A DNA stretch of 33,040 nt from Isosphaeraceae bacterium (GCA_021324445.1 JAJPJC010000199.1:1-33040), one strand, 5' to 3'; shown: positions 24,299-32,935, counted from the stretch's first letter. Program-made: numbers and translations. The notes: generated from the sequence alone by a model not told the origin.

Positions 24299-25426
24299 TC
24301 ACGAGGACTGTCGTTGCGCCGTCTCGAGTTGATTCCGATACGTCGGGTTATCTGGCTCGAGCTCGAGGCAGCGGGCGAAATCGGCGAGGGCACCCGTGTG
24401 GTCGCCCAGGGCCGCGCGGGCGAGACCGCGATTGAAGTGAGCGACGGCGAACCGCGGGTCGATCCGCAGGGCCGCGTCGCAGTCGGCGATGGCCTGCCTG
24501 GGTTGCTTCGCTTCCAGGAAGGCGCGGCCGCGGTTGTTGCGGTAGGCCGCGTTGTCCGGGTCGAGGCAGACGGCGTGGATGTAGTCGGCGATGGCCTCGT
24601 CGTGCCCGCCCGTCCTGAGCTTGATGTTACCGCGCCGGAAGTAGGCTTCGGCGAATTGAGGATCGCGCTGGATCGCCACGCTGTAATGGTCAAGCGCCGG
24701 TCCCCACTGCTCCCGGGCGCGGCAAGACTCGCCGCGCCGAAAGGCTTCCTCCGCATCGGGGGAAACGGGCCGCGCGGGGCTCGGGTTGCGGGAGGCACCG
24801 GTCCTCGGGGCCCCGGTGGGGACTGCGAGGCGACGGATCAGCCCCGCGGGGTCCAACCCCAGCCCGAACGGGCGGCCCAGCTCGTCGAGCCGCGCGCGAA
24901 CCTGGGCGGCACTGTACCCCAGGTACTGGAGGAGGAGCGCATAATTGGCGATGCATTTGCTGAGATCCGGATGTTCGCGACCCGTGGAATGCGTGGAACC
25001 CAGCAGGATGTTCACCTGGCGCCGGGTCATCGGCTCGGCCTCCTGGTACCGCTTCTGCCCGACGAGCAAGGCCAGGAGGTTGTTGAGCGTCAGGGCGACA
25101 TGGGGATGCTCGGGGCCGAGGTGCGTCTCCCAGATGGCCAAGGCGCGGCGGAACAACGGCTCAGCCTCCTCGGACCGCCCGGTCAGCCGGAGCGACTCCG
25201 CCAGGTTGTTGAGCGAGCTCGCGACGTGCGGGTGATCCGGGCCATGGCTCCGCTCGTCGATCGCCAGGGCGCGGCGGAACAAGGGCTCGGCCTCGGAATA
25301 GCGGTTCGCGGAGCCGAGCCAGGCCCCCAGCCGGTGGAGATGGTCGGCCACCTCGGGATGGTCGGGACCGTGACTCCGCTCGGCGCGCGCCAGCGCCTGC
25401 CGCAACGAGGATTCATCGTCTTCCAA
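24299..25426 (-). CDS. Tetratricopeptide repeat protein with two repeat types
   Basis: A 375-residue soluble protein. Residues ~1-150 are kinesin-light-chain-like 42-residue repeats (for example EAEPLFRRALAIDERSHGPD, then HPHVASSLNNLAESL), here about three and a half copies. A Pro/Arg/Ser-rich linker at ~190-225 leads to four classical 34-residue TPR units (RRGESCRAREQWGPALDHYS, YRNNRGRAFLEAKQPRQAIA and others). Such proteins act as scaffolds; no catalytic domain is present. The start appears to be TTG at 25426 with GGGAGG about 8 bases upstream. The frame is open but not clearly protein-like upstream, so a longer N-terminus is possible. Confidence 0.75.
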   Translation of the reverse strand: MEDDESSLRQALARAERSHGPDHPEVADHLHRLGAWLGSANRYSEAEPLFRRALAIDERSHGPDHPHVASSLNNLAESLRLTGRSEEAEPLFRRALAIWETHLGPEHPHVALTLNNLLALLVGQKRYQEAEPMTRRQVNILLGSTHSTGREHPDLSKCIANYALLLQYLGYSAAQVRARLDELGRPFGLGLDPAGLIRRLAVPTGAPRTGASRNPSPARPVSPDAEEAFRRGESCRAREQWGPALDHYSVAIQRDPQFAEAYFRRGNIKLRTGGHDEAIADYIHAVCLDPDNAAYRNNRGRAFLEAKQPRQAIADCDAALRIDPRFAVAHFNRGLARAALGDHTGALADFARCLELEPDNPTYRNQLETAQRQSS

Positions 25427-25707
25427 GGGGTCTGCCTCCCGCAGCGGCTCGGCCGGATCGTCCTGCCGGATCGCGACGTCCCCGGCCGCGAAGGCCGATC
25501 CCAGCCCAATCCCGTCCGCAACGCTCTTATATCGCGCAGGGCTCGATCTCGGAAGTCGGCGGTCGGGACACGGCCTGCCGTGCCCGGGCGTCGGCGCCGC
25601 TCCGACCAGGCGGTTGCGGCGGCCCGGCGCACGGGTTAGATTGGCCTCCGCCGCGATCGAACCGAACCCGATCCCGCCACCAGATCGCCAGAGAAAGGAG
25701 CGCGCTC

Positions 25708-27072
25708 ATGGATCGCCGAGACGTCCTGGGCTTGCTGTCGGCCGGTACCGCCGCGGGCTGCGCCGGCCTCCTCTCCCGGCCAGTCGCCCTGGCCCAGGCG
25801 GCCCAACCGAAATCGGAATCCACGCCGCCGGGCCTGCCCCCCTTGAAGATTACCGACATCACCACGATCCTCACCGCTCCCAACCGAATTCGCCTCGTCA
25901 TCGTCAAGGTCTCGACCAGCGAGCCGGGCCTCTACGGCCTGGGCTGTGCGACCTTCACCCAGCGCGCCCGCGTCGTCCAGACGGCCGTCGAGAAGTACCT
26001 CAAGCCCTTCCTGATCGGCCGCGACGTCGACCAGATCGAAGACATCTGGCAATCCTCATACGTGAGCTCCTACTGGCGCAATGGCCCGGTGCTGTTCAAC
26101 GCGATGAGCGGCGTGGACATGGCGCTGTGGGACATCAAGGGGAAGCGGGCGAACATGCCCGTCTACCAGTTGCTGGGCGGCAAGTGCCGCTTCGCCGCTG
26201 CCCTGTATGCCCACGTCCAGGGGCGGACGATCAAGGAGGTCGAGGAGAACGCCCGGGCGGCGATGGCCCGGGGCTATCGCCACATCCGGGTTCAGGTCGG
26301 CATCCCCGGGCTGGCGACCTACGGGATGCGCGTCAGCAACGAACCCAGCAACCGCGAGGTGATCGGGCCGACCAATCCCCGGTTCATCTGGGAGCCCGGT
26401 CCTTACCTGCGCACGCTCCCGAAGCTGTTCGAGCACCTCCGCGCCACCCTGGGCGACGACATCGAGCTGCTCCACGACGTCCACGAGCGGATCACACCCA
26501 GCCAGGCCGTCAGCCTGTGCAAGGAGCTGGAGAAATACCACCTGTTCTTCCTGGAGGACCCGCTCCCGCCCGAGGAAAAGGACCACTTCCGGCTGATCCG
26601 GCAGCAGTCGAGCGTACCGATCGCGATGGGGGAATTGTTCAATACGCAGCAGGAATACGTGCCGCTGATCGCCGAGCGGCTGATCGACTTCATCCGCATC
26701 CACATCTCGCAGATCGGCGGATTGAGCACGGCGCGCAAGGTGGCCGCGCTCTGCGAGTTCTTCGGCGTGAAGACGGCCTGGCACGGACCCGGCGACTGTT
26801 CGCCGGTCGGGCATGCCGCCGGGCTGGCACTGGAATTGGCCAGCCACAACTTCGGCATCCATGAAGGCTACGTCTTCCCGCCCGAGACCCGCGCCGTCTT
26901 CCCCGGCTGCCCCGAGGTCAAGGACGGATTCCTCTACGCCCACGAGGCCCCGGGATTGGGGATCGACATCGATGAGAGGCTCGCCGCGAAGTACCCGGTC
27001 TCCGACGACCCGCCCTTCGACTTTCGTTGGGGCACGACCCGCCGGCGCGACGGCACGGTGATCCGGCCGTGA
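25708..27072 (+). CDS. Mannonate-dehydratase-like (ManD/RspA) enolase-superfamily enzyme with export signal
   Basis: A 454-residue protein. Residues 1-30 resemble a Tat/Sec signal (MDRRDVLGLLSAGTAAGCAG). The enzyme from ~46 on follows the ManD pattern: YGLGCATFTQRARVV, SGVDMALWDIKGKRANMPVY, metal ligands D257 (HDVHER), E283 (LEDPLP) and E309 (GELFN), H259, and a C-terminal GLGIDIDERLAAKYP. ManD family members dehydrate D-mannonate and/or D-gluconate; many are of low activity, so the substrate is uncertain. Having a signal peptide is unusual for cytosolic sugar-acid dehydratases, though planctomycetes often carry such versions. ATG 25708 has AAAGGAG upstream. An LctP-type permease follows after an inverted repeat. 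Confidence 0.85.
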   Translation: MDRRDVLGLLSAGTAAGCAGLLSRPVALAQAAQPKSESTPPGLPPLKITDITTILTAPNRIRLVIVKVSTSEPGLYGLGCATFTQRARVVQTAVEKYLKPFLIGRDVDQIEDIWQSSYVSSYWRNGPVLFNAMSGVDMALWDIKGKRANMPVYQLLGGKCRFAAALYAHVQGRTIKEVEENARAAMARGYRHIRVQVGIPGLATYGMRVSNEPSNREVIGPTNPRFIWEPGPYLRTLPKLFEHLRATLGDDIELLHDVHERITPSQAVSLCKELEKYHLFFLEDPLPPEEKDHFRLIRQQSSVPIAMGELFNTQQEYVPLIAERLIDFIRIHISQIGGLSTARKVAALCEFFGVKTAWHGPGDCSPVGHAAGLALELASHNFGIHEGYVFPPETRAVFPGCPEVKDGFLYAHEAPGLGIDIDERLAAKYPVSDDPPFDFRWGTTRRRDGTVIRP

Positions 27073-27094
27073 CGCCGCTCGCTGCGCTCGCCTC

Positions 27095-27188
27095 AGTGGT
27101 CAGTGGTCAGAGTAGCGAAGAGCGAGAGAGAAGAGTTTTCCTGCCTTCGCTCTCCACTCGCTACTCGCTACTCTGACCACTGACCACT
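27095..27188. repeat. 24-bp perfect inverted repeat between dehydratase and permease
   Basis: The arms are 27095-27118 and 27165-27188; the first reads AGTGGTCAGTGGTCAGAG and onward to GTAGCGA. The ~46-nt loop has further related motifs (GCGAAGAGCGAGAG and CTTCGCTCTCC), allowing the stem to extend. Within each arm the short unit GGTCAGT or ACTGACC is doubled. It looks like a mobile or REP-like intergenic element, and could end or attenuate transcription before the permease. Confidence 0.9.
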
Positions 27189-27208
27189 CTGCAAACGGAG
27201 CCCCGCCT

Positions 27209-28873
27209 ATGATGAGCTGGTCGCAAGACTACGACCCGTTGCACGCCTGGTACATCTCGACGCTGGTCTCGGCCCTGCCGGTGGTCACGCTTTTCTTCGT
27301 GCTGGTCGTGCTCAGGGCGCGGGTCTGGATCGCGGCACTGGCCGGCTTCCTGATGGCGGTCGTCCTGGCCCTGATCGTCTTCGGCATGCCCGCGCCGCTG
27401 GTCGCCGCTGCGGGAGGGCTCGGCGTGATCTTCGGTTTGCTGCGCATCGCCTGGGTGATTGTCGCCTCGATCTTCCTGTACAACATCGCGGTGGAGACCG
27501 GGCAGTTCCAGGTGATGAAGGAATCGATCGCGGCGCTGTCAACCGACCGTCGCCTGCAACTGATCCTGATCGCGTTTTGCTTCGGGGCGTTCCTGGAGGG
27601 GACCGGCGGCGGCGGGGCGCCCGTGGCGATTGCGGGCTCGTTCCTGATCGGCCTGGGCTTCGACCCGTTCGAAGCGGCGACCTTGTGCCTGCTCGCCAAC
27701 ACCGCGCCTGTGGCCTGGGGCGGGGTCGGCAACCCGATCCGCACGCTGGCGACCGTCACCGGGCTGCCTGAACCGGCGCTGAGTGCCATGACCGGACGGA
27801 TCCTCCCCCCCCTCTCGGCCATCCTTCCCCTCTGGCTGGTCCGCACCATGGCCGGCTGGCGCGAGACGTTCGAGGTCTGGCCGGCGCTGGCGGTCAGCGG
27901 ATTGTCGTTCGCCACGGTGCAGTTCTACTGGTCGAACTACCAGGAGTCGGGCCTGGTCGACATCATCGCCGCCCTGGTCTCACTCCTGGCGATGGTCGCC
28001 TTCCTCAAGCTGTGGCATCCCAAGACCACCCTCGAGAACCGCGATGACAGCGCAACGTCATCCCCTTCCAACGCCGGGGGCAGCGATCGCGTGGACACAA
28101 CCCGGCGCCATTCCTTCTGGGCGATCCTCAAGGGATGGTCTCCCTTCCTGCTGGCCTCCGTATTCATCTTCTTGTGGGCCCGACCCGAGCTGGGCCGCGT
28201 CCTGACCTCGAACCGCTTGAAGCAGCCCATGCCCGTGCTGCACCGCGCGGTGGTGCGCGTCCCGCCGGTCGTCCCCGAGCCGGCGCCGGAAGATGCGATC
28301 GCCGACCTGAATTTCCTGGCGCTGCCCGGCACCGCCGTCTTCCTGGGCGCGGCGATCGCGGCCCTGGTCCTCGGCATGAGCCCGGCGCGGATCGCGCGGA
28401 CTTTCGGTCACACGCTGGTCCACCTGACGCCCTCGCTGCTGGCGATCAGCTTCATGGTCGGACTGGCGTACGTCACGCGCTACTCGGGTATGGATACGGT
28501 CCTCGGCCTGAGCCTGACGCGGACCGGGCCCGCCTTCCCCTTCTTCGGCACCCTGCTCGGCTGGCTGGGCGTGGCCCTGACCGGCACCGACGCCGGCTCG
28601 AACGCGCTCTTCGGCAACCTGCAAAAAGTCACCGCCGAGCGTCTGGGGATCAGCCCCATCCTGATGGCCTCGGCGAATTCCAGCGGGGGCGTCATGGGCA
28701 AGATGATCGACGCCCAATCAATCGTCGTCTCCAGCACTGCCACCCAGCAGGTCGGCAACGAGGCCGCGATCTTCCAGTTCGTCCTCAAGCACAGCGTGAT
28801 CCTCGCCTGCCTGGTCGGCGGGATCGTGATGCTCTATGCGTTCGTGCTCCCGGGCGTGATTCCGGTTCCCTAG
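27209..28873 (+). CDS. LctP-family permease (lactate/glycolate permease type)
   Basis: A 554-residue inner-membrane transporter with some 12-14 hydrophobic helices. Family hallmarks include AFCFGAFLEGTGGGGAPVAI, LLANTAPVAWGGVGNPIRTL and, near the C-terminus, GTDAGSNALFGNLQKVTAER and ANSSGGVMGKMIDAQSIVV. LctP proteins take up L- and D-lactate or glycolate with protons. The loop at ~280-345 is hydrophilic and longer than usual. It starts 136 bp after the dehydratase in the same direction; ATG 27212 is a close alternative start. Lactate is the usual substrate, but here another hydroxy acid is possible. Confidence 0.9.
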   Translation: MMSWSQDYDPLHAWYISTLVSALPVVTLFFVLVVLRARVWIAALAGFLMAVVLALIVFGMPAPLVAAAGGLGVIFGLLRIAWVIVASIFLYNIAVETGQFQVMKESIAALSTDRRLQLILIAFCFGAFLEGTGGGGAPVAIAGSFLIGLGFDPFEAATLCLLANTAPVAWGGVGNPIRTLATVTGLPEPALSAMTGRILPPLSAILPLWLVRTMAGWRETFEVWPALAVSGLSFATVQFYWSNYQESGLVDIIAALVSLLAMVAFLKLWHPKTTLENRDDSATSSPSNAGGSDRVDTTRRHSFWAILKGWSPFLLASVFIFLWARPELGRVLTSNRLKQPMPVLHRAVVRVPPVVPEPAPEDAIADLNFLALPGTAVFLGAAIAALVLGMSPARIARTFGHTLVHLTPSLLAISFMVGLAYVTRYSGMDTVLGLSLTRTGPAFPFFGTLLGWLGVALTGTDAGSNALFGNLQKVTAERLGISPILMASANSSGGVMGKMIDAQSIVVSSTATQQVGNEAAIFQFVLKHSVILACLVGGIVMLYAFVLPGVIPVP

Positions 28874-28944
28874 CGCGCGGCGTGGCGGGCTCAGCGGAAT
28901 GTCCCGCTCGGCTCCGGTCGTCCGATCACGGGCGCGGTCCTGCC

Positions 28945-29045
28945 GCATTCTGGTTTCCAGATTCCGGATTCCAAATTCTCGATTAAATATCAGAACAATC
29001 TCTACCAATCCTGATATGGAATTTGAAATCTGGAATCCGGAATGC
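28945..29045. terminator. Imperfect long inverted repeat between convergent genes
   Basis: Left half 28945-28978 (ending ATTCCGGATTCCAAATTC) and right half 29018-29045 (GGAATTTGAAATCTGGAATC onward) are imperfect reverse complements; inside, ATATCAG and CTGATAT give a further 7-bp stem. The region is AT-richer than its surroundings. Lying between the stops of the permease (+) and DUF1559 gene (-), it could end transcription from both sides. Confidence 0.5.
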
Positions 29046-29068
29046 AGGTTCTCAACACGGCTCAGGAC

Positions 29069-30262
29069 CTAGTAGGCATCGGCGCTGATGACCTCCTTGC
29101 TGTCGCGGGTGCCGAGGGCCCACCAGGTTGGGAGGTCGATTGAGTCCTTGATGAATTTCACCGAGCCGTCGCAGAAGGCGACATTGACACCGCCGGGATG
29201 GTTGCTCGTGGCGGTGATGGCCGCGCCGATCCCGCCCCAGGCCGGGTTGCTGATGACCTGGGCGGAGTCGGGCGCGCCGGTGCAGGAGAGCGAGTTGGGC
29301 GTCATGACGTGGGTGTAGGCGTTGTTGGCGGTCGCGTAATCGATGCTGGGCAGCCACTGGGTCCCGAAGATGCCGTCGGTCGTAGGGGCGGTCCCGCCCG
29401 AGAGGCCCTTGCAGGCGACGACGAACGCCTGTGCGGCAGTGGTGGACCGCTGGTCCATGACCACGGTGACCCCGGTCTGGAAGAGGCCGCGCCTGGCGAA
29501 GTTACCCCCGACGACGGTCGAGGAACTGGGGCCGGAGCCCAAGTTGTCAAAGGCCAGCAAGTGCTCGCTCAAGAGCGCGGTGTTGGAGGTCCCGTCGATG
29601 ATCGACTGGGTCCGGACCGGACCGCCGGTGACCGGCGGGTTCTCGTGCGCATTGGTCATGAGGACGAAGGTCATGGTCGGCCGGGTCGGCGACGGCTTGA
29701 CGGGGATGATCGTGCCGCTCCACGCCTTGATCATGGCCGGCCCCCCATAGTTGCCCGCATAGTTGGTCACCGCGAGCTGCCCCACGAAGCCGCTCTGCGT
29801 GTATTGGGCCGGAGCGAAGTTCGGGGTCTTGTGGAGGCTCTCCGAAGGACAGAGCAACGTATTGATCGTCGTGAGCGCGACGGTGGTGTTGGTGCCGGTG
29901 AACCCGTTCGGGGGAATCTCCAGCATCGGGAGCTGGAAGTTCACGGCATTGAACAGCACTTCCTGTTCGAGTTGCGGCAGGATGGATGTCGTCCAGGACA
30001 CGAACCACTGCAACGTATGGTTCCCTCCCACGAGCGAGCCAGTCTCGAGTGTGTGCGCCGGCAGCACATTGGATTGTGTGATGTAGCTCTGCACCGCCAG
30101 CGCCAACTGCTTCAGGTTGTTGGTACACTGCGTCCGCCGCGCGGCCTCCCGCGCCGACTGGACGGCCGGCAACAACAGTGCGACCAAGACGCCAATGATC
30201 GCGATGACGACCAGCAGCTCAATCAGGGTGAACCCGCGGCGCGACCGAATCCAGCGAATCAT
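29069..30262 (-). CDS. DUF1559 protein with type IV pilin-like N-terminus
   Basis: A 397-residue protein. The N-terminus is a prepilin leader: Arg-rich, then [15 protein letters not shown], with cleavage expected after the Gly and Glu at position 5 of the mature form. The DUF1559 signature follows ([20 protein letters not shown]). The C-terminus has [18 protein letters not shown], the typical H/N-x-A-F-x-D-G-S ending. The family is greatly expanded in Planctomycetes and thought to form pseudopili or surface structures, with no proven role. ATG 30262 has GAGAGG 8 bases upstream. No secretion gene is next to it. Confidence 0.93.
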   Translation of the reverse strand: MIRWIRSRRGFTLIELLVVIAIIGVLVALLLPAVQSAREAARRTQCTNNLKQLALAVQSYITQSNVLPAHTLETGSLVGGNHTLQWFVSWTTSILPQLEQEVLFNAVNFQLPMLEIPPNGFTGTNTTVALTTINTLLCPSESLHKTPNFAPAQYTQSGFVGQLAVTNYAGNYGGPAMIKAWSGTIIPVKPSPTRPTMTFVLMTNAHENPPVTGGPVRTQSIIDGTSNTALLSEHLLAFDNLGSGPSSSTVVGGNFARRGLFQTGVTVVMDQRSTTAAQAFVVACKGLSGGTAPTTDGIFGTQWLPSIDYATANNAYTHVMTPNSLSCTGAPDSAQVISNPAWGGIGAAITATSNHPGGVNVAFCDGSVKFIKDSIDLPTWWALGTRDSKEVISADAY

Positions 30263-30390
30263 CGCAGCATCCTCTCATTCACGAGAGCGGAGATGAACAC
30301 GGACGGGGCAGCCTCAAGTCAGTATTCGGCCGATGAGAGCGGGCGGCAAGGGGCGGCGCGGCCGGCAGCAGACGATCCGGCATGACGACT

Positions 30391-30600
30391 CCCCCTCATG
30401 AACGAAGGGGCTTCTTGAGGCACGCCGGGCCCCTGGCCGACGTTCCGCCCCACTGGCCCGGTCCGGGCCAGCCGGCCGGCCGGGGTCTGCCGCGGGACGT
30501 CTCACGACGGCCCTGGGCCCATCTGGGGAGCTGACCCGGTCCCTTCGGACCGGCGACCCCTGGGTGCCTCCGGGTGTCTCGGAGGCGGCCGACCCGGGCG
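30391..30600. other. Hairpin-rich GC stretch, possible structured RNA
   Basis: No protein-like frame. Three perfect stems occur in a row: 30453-30471 (CTGGCCCG/CGGGCCAG, 3-nt loop), 30536-30553 (CCGGTCC/GGACCGG, CTTC loop) and 30566-30586 (GCCTCCG/CGGAGGC, 7-nt loop); a weaker one (CCCCT/AGGGG) lies at 30392-30410. It sits between the divergent DUF1559 and HTH genes. It could be a leader or small RNA on either strand. It matches no riboswitch, RNase P, tmRNA or SRP pattern I know. High GC alone makes some hairpins likely. The rest of 30263-30745 shows nothing else. Confidence 0.35.
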
Positions 30601-30745
30601 AAGGCTCGTGGTCCCAGCAACCTAGTCAGTGTACCGGAGCGGGTTTCCGGTTTCCAGGTGCGTTTCCTTTTCTCATCGTTCCATCGTTCCAGGGGCGGCC
30701 ATTCCCTCGTGGCCTTGAAGCCGACGGTCCCCTGGCCGCGTTCTG

Positions 30746-30873
30746 ATGGCTCCCAAGAAGGCTCCCCAGAAGGCCGCGGCCGACCGTTCCTCCGCCGCCG
30801 GCGACAGCGCCCGTCTTTTTGCGGACGCGAATGTCACGGCCCGCGATTTGAGGAGAAGTGCACGGTCCGCCAG
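30746..30873 (+). pseudogene. Apparent N-terminal part of the HTH gene in a shifted frame
   Basis: From ATG 30746 the frame reads MAPKKAPQKAAADRSSAAGD and onward to NVTARDL, a plausible start for an antitoxin-like protein, but it ends in a stop at about 30880. The similarity to HTH antitoxins resumes in the neighbouring frame from about 30850 (FEEKCTVRQVVVIVPPPRIG). A one-base shift between 30840 and 30860 would join them. Confidence 0.35.
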
Positions 30874-31263
30874 GTGGTCGTGATCGTGCCCCCGCCGCGG
30901 ATCGGGCCCGAGGACGTGAGGAAGACGCGCGCGGCGTTGGGCGTCAGCCAGCCCGTCTTCGCCGGCTTCCTCGGCACCTCGCCGTCCACGGTCCGTTCCT
31001 GGGAACAGGGCCAGAAACCGCCTAGCCCGATGGCCCGACAACTCCTCAGGCTGATCGCCTCCGATCCGTCCTACTGGAAAGGCCGGTTCTTCTCGATGAT
31101 CGAGCCACGAGGGGGCGAGCATGAGATCACCGTCGTCGCGGGGACTCCCTCCGGCCCGTCAGGCCAGCGGCCGGGCGGAGTCGCCCCGCGCCGCCCGAGT
31201 GGCGCCGCCGTGAAGCGGGTCGTCAAGAAGAAGGTCGGGGCCAGCTCGCCGTTCACGGGATAA
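30874..31263 (+). CDS. XRE-type HTH protein, HigA-like antitoxin; start uncertain
   Basis: A frame encoding ~129 residues from GTG 30874 (other GTGs at 30880 and 30886). The helix-turn-helix is clear: RAALGVSQPVFAGFLGTSPS, then TVRSWEQGQKPPSPMARQLL, followed by IASDPSYWKGRFF, an ending common in planctomycete HigA-like proteins. A basic Arg/Pro/Lys tail follows. Homologues normally have 20-40 residues before the part seen here; these exist in another frame (30746-30873), so the gene may be frameshifted. No HigB/RelE-type toxin lies on either side. It may be an orphan regulator or a decaying antitoxin. Confidence 0.7.
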   Translation: MVVIVPPPRIGPEDVRKTRAALGVSQPVFAGFLGTSPSTVRSWEQGQKPPSPMARQLLRLIASDPSYWKGRFFSMIEPRGGEHEITVVAGTPSGPSGQRPGGVAPRRPSGAAVKRVVKKKVGASSPFTG

Positions 31264-31388
31264 CCACGGCTGAGGGCATCGTCCTCGGTTCGAGATGCTC
31301 CAGGACGGCCGGCGCACTCGATCGGTGCGCTTGAGGAACATCGAAACCTCCCCGGGAGGGGTGACAGCGACGCCGATCCTCCTCCAAC

Positions 31389-31709
31389 TTACCTCGAGTG
31401 GTTCGTTCGCGAAGGTGCGAGCAATCCAGTCAAGCCCCCAATTGAGGCCGAGCCCAAAGCGACCAGGCCGTCTGGGATGTTTTGTTCGCGATAATACATG
31501 GTAAAGCAAAACGCGCCTATGATGGTCAGAAGAGCCACTGACCCGAGGAGGACGGCGACCATTCGATGGAGCCGACGGTCCGATTCGAGCTTTTCATGCA
31601 AGCAATCAAGACGATTAATAATAATTGCTTTATCCTTTTCGTCAAGGTGCGGATCGGTGGCGACTTTCATAATCAAAGCCGCGTTGGCGGTATCGCGGGA
31701 ATCGCTCAT
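31389..31709 (-). CDS. Small two-helix membrane protein, unknown
   Basis: A 106-residue protein. The first ~48 residues are charged and helical (DEKDKAIIINRLDCLHEKLE); two membrane helices follow (MVAVLLGSVALLTIIGAFCF, and GLVALGSASIGGLTGLL near the C-terminus). ATG 31709 has GAAAGGG about 10 bases upstream. The layout (short coiled start plus two helices) resembles holin-like or phage-associated small proteins, but no named family is recognised. The coding stretch is less GC-rich than its neighbours (runs such as ATTATTATTAATCG), which may signal transfer. Confidence 0.65.
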   Translation of the reverse strand: MSDSRDTANAALIMKVATDPHLDEKDKAIIINRLDCLHEKLESDRRLHRMVAVLLGSVALLTIIGAFCFTMYYREQNIPDGLVALGSASIGGLTGLLAPSRTNHSR

Positions 31710-31950
31710 GATCGGCGGACCCTTTCGTCTCTCCCACCAGTCCCCTGATCACGACATGGTGACGAACAGGACGCGGCGATTTCGATTCCCTGGATCCCGC
31801 CCTGATCAGTGCCCGGTGCCGCGTCCCGCGAGGCCGGCACACTTCGACAAGGGTTTGCCCCGGCCACCCGCCCGCCAGGCGTGGAGGCAGGAGGTCCTAA
31901 AGCGGACGAGCGACCCAATCGAGAACTCCCTCCGCGCGGCGCAGTCCGCC

Positions 31951-32640
31951 CTACGAACAATGGCTTCGACGCACGACGGTGCCGCAGGCCAGCGTCAGGC
32001 CGATCAGCCCCATGACCAGCGATGATGGTTCGGGAACAGCGGCGCTCGAGACTTGGATTGCGATGCCGGCAGGTCCGTTCATGCCGGTCGAGGCGAAGGT
32101 TCCGAGGTCCGCACCGGTCGGCGAGAACGTCTCGACCGTATTGCTCAGGTAATTGGTTACGTACAGATCTTCAGCCGGATCGAAAGCCAAGCCGGTTGGC
32201 CCGTTGAGGCCGGTCGAGGCGAACGAGCCCAGGTCCACCCCAGTCGGAGAGAACCTCTCGACCAGACCACCGCTCGTGTTGAACTGACCGCCGGTCACGT
32301 ACAGGTTACCGGCCTTGTCGAAAGCCACGGCCTGGGGGCCATTCAGTCCCGACGCGAAGGCCCCGAGGTCGGTGCCTGTGGGCGAGAACTTCTCGACCGT
32401 GCCGATGCTGTAGTTGGCAACATAAAGGTTGCCCGCACTATCGAAAGCCAGGCCACTGGGACCGCTCAATCCCGTCGAGGCAAACCTACCCAGATCCGTC
32501 CCGGTGGGCGAGAACTTCTCGACCTGATTACTGCCATTTTCGACGACATAAAGGTTGACCGCTTTGTCGAAGGCCAGGCCATCCGGGATATTCAAACCCG
32601 AGGCAAAGGTACCCAGGTCCGTCCCCGTGGCCGAGAACGA
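31951..32640 (-). pseudogene. NHL-repeat PEP-CTERM protein lacking its N-terminus
   Basis: The frame contains five NHL-type repeats of ~43 residues (for example FSPTGTDLGTFASGLN followed by GLAFDKAGNLYV), then a PEP-CTERM sorting signal: VPEPSS, a hydrophobic helix (LVMGLIGLTLACGTVV) and a basic end (RRSHCS). Such proteins are exported and anchored or released through an exosortase. The front end, with signal peptide, is missing: at 32640 the repeat sequence joins a sigma-factor fragment in another frame. Upstream of the junction the same frame stays open to 33030, but only as Gly/Ala/Pro/Arg-rich noise. The repeats themselves are intact, so the break is probably recent. Confidence 0.75.
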
Positions 32641-32870
32641 TCCACGGCGTCGGCCAGCAGTACGGCCTGCTCGCGCCGGCTGGCCGCCTCGCTGGGCGAC
32701 GGCACTCGCGTGGCCAGGGCCGATTGGAGCGACAGGTCCGACTGCTCGAGCAAGTGGTCCAGCGACTCCTGGCGGAGATGGTCGCGCGCCCGGCGGCGGT
32801 GGTGCTTGATCTGGTTGGCCAGGCTCCGCGCCAGGATCTGCCGCAGCCAGGCCACTCGAGCGCAGAACAC
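32641..32870 (-). pseudogene. Internal fragment of an ECF sigma factor gene
   Basis: The frame reads ARVAWLRQILARSLANQIKH, RDHLRQESLDHLLEQS, then SPSEAASRREQAVLLADAVD, which matches the middle of planctomycete ECF sigma factors (end of region 2 and the linker to region 4). The N-terminal part of region 2 and all of region 4 are missing. It stops at the junction with the NHL repeats at 32640/32641 and, at the other side, gives way to a poly-C/poly-G hairpin. It is not the same sequence as the intact sigma gene at 17914-18546. Confidence 0.65.
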
Positions 32871-32914
32871 TTGCGTGGCGCATGCCCTCGGGCGCTGCGA
32901 ATTCACCCCCCCTA

Positions 32915-32935
32915 CCCCCCCTGAGCAAGGGGGGG
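32915..32935. repeat. Poly-C/poly-G palindrome
   Basis: Seven C, then T-GAGCA-A, then seven G: an 8-bp stem with a 5-nt loop. It resembles the larger palindrome at 33012-33040, which has the same order of a C-rich arm, a GAGC-containing loop and a G-rich arm. Confidence 0.8.

Noticed and set aside
30396..30620. 74-codon minus-strand frame in the hairpin cluster
   Set aside because: Gly/Arg/Pro-rich with no motif; the stems argue against a coding role.
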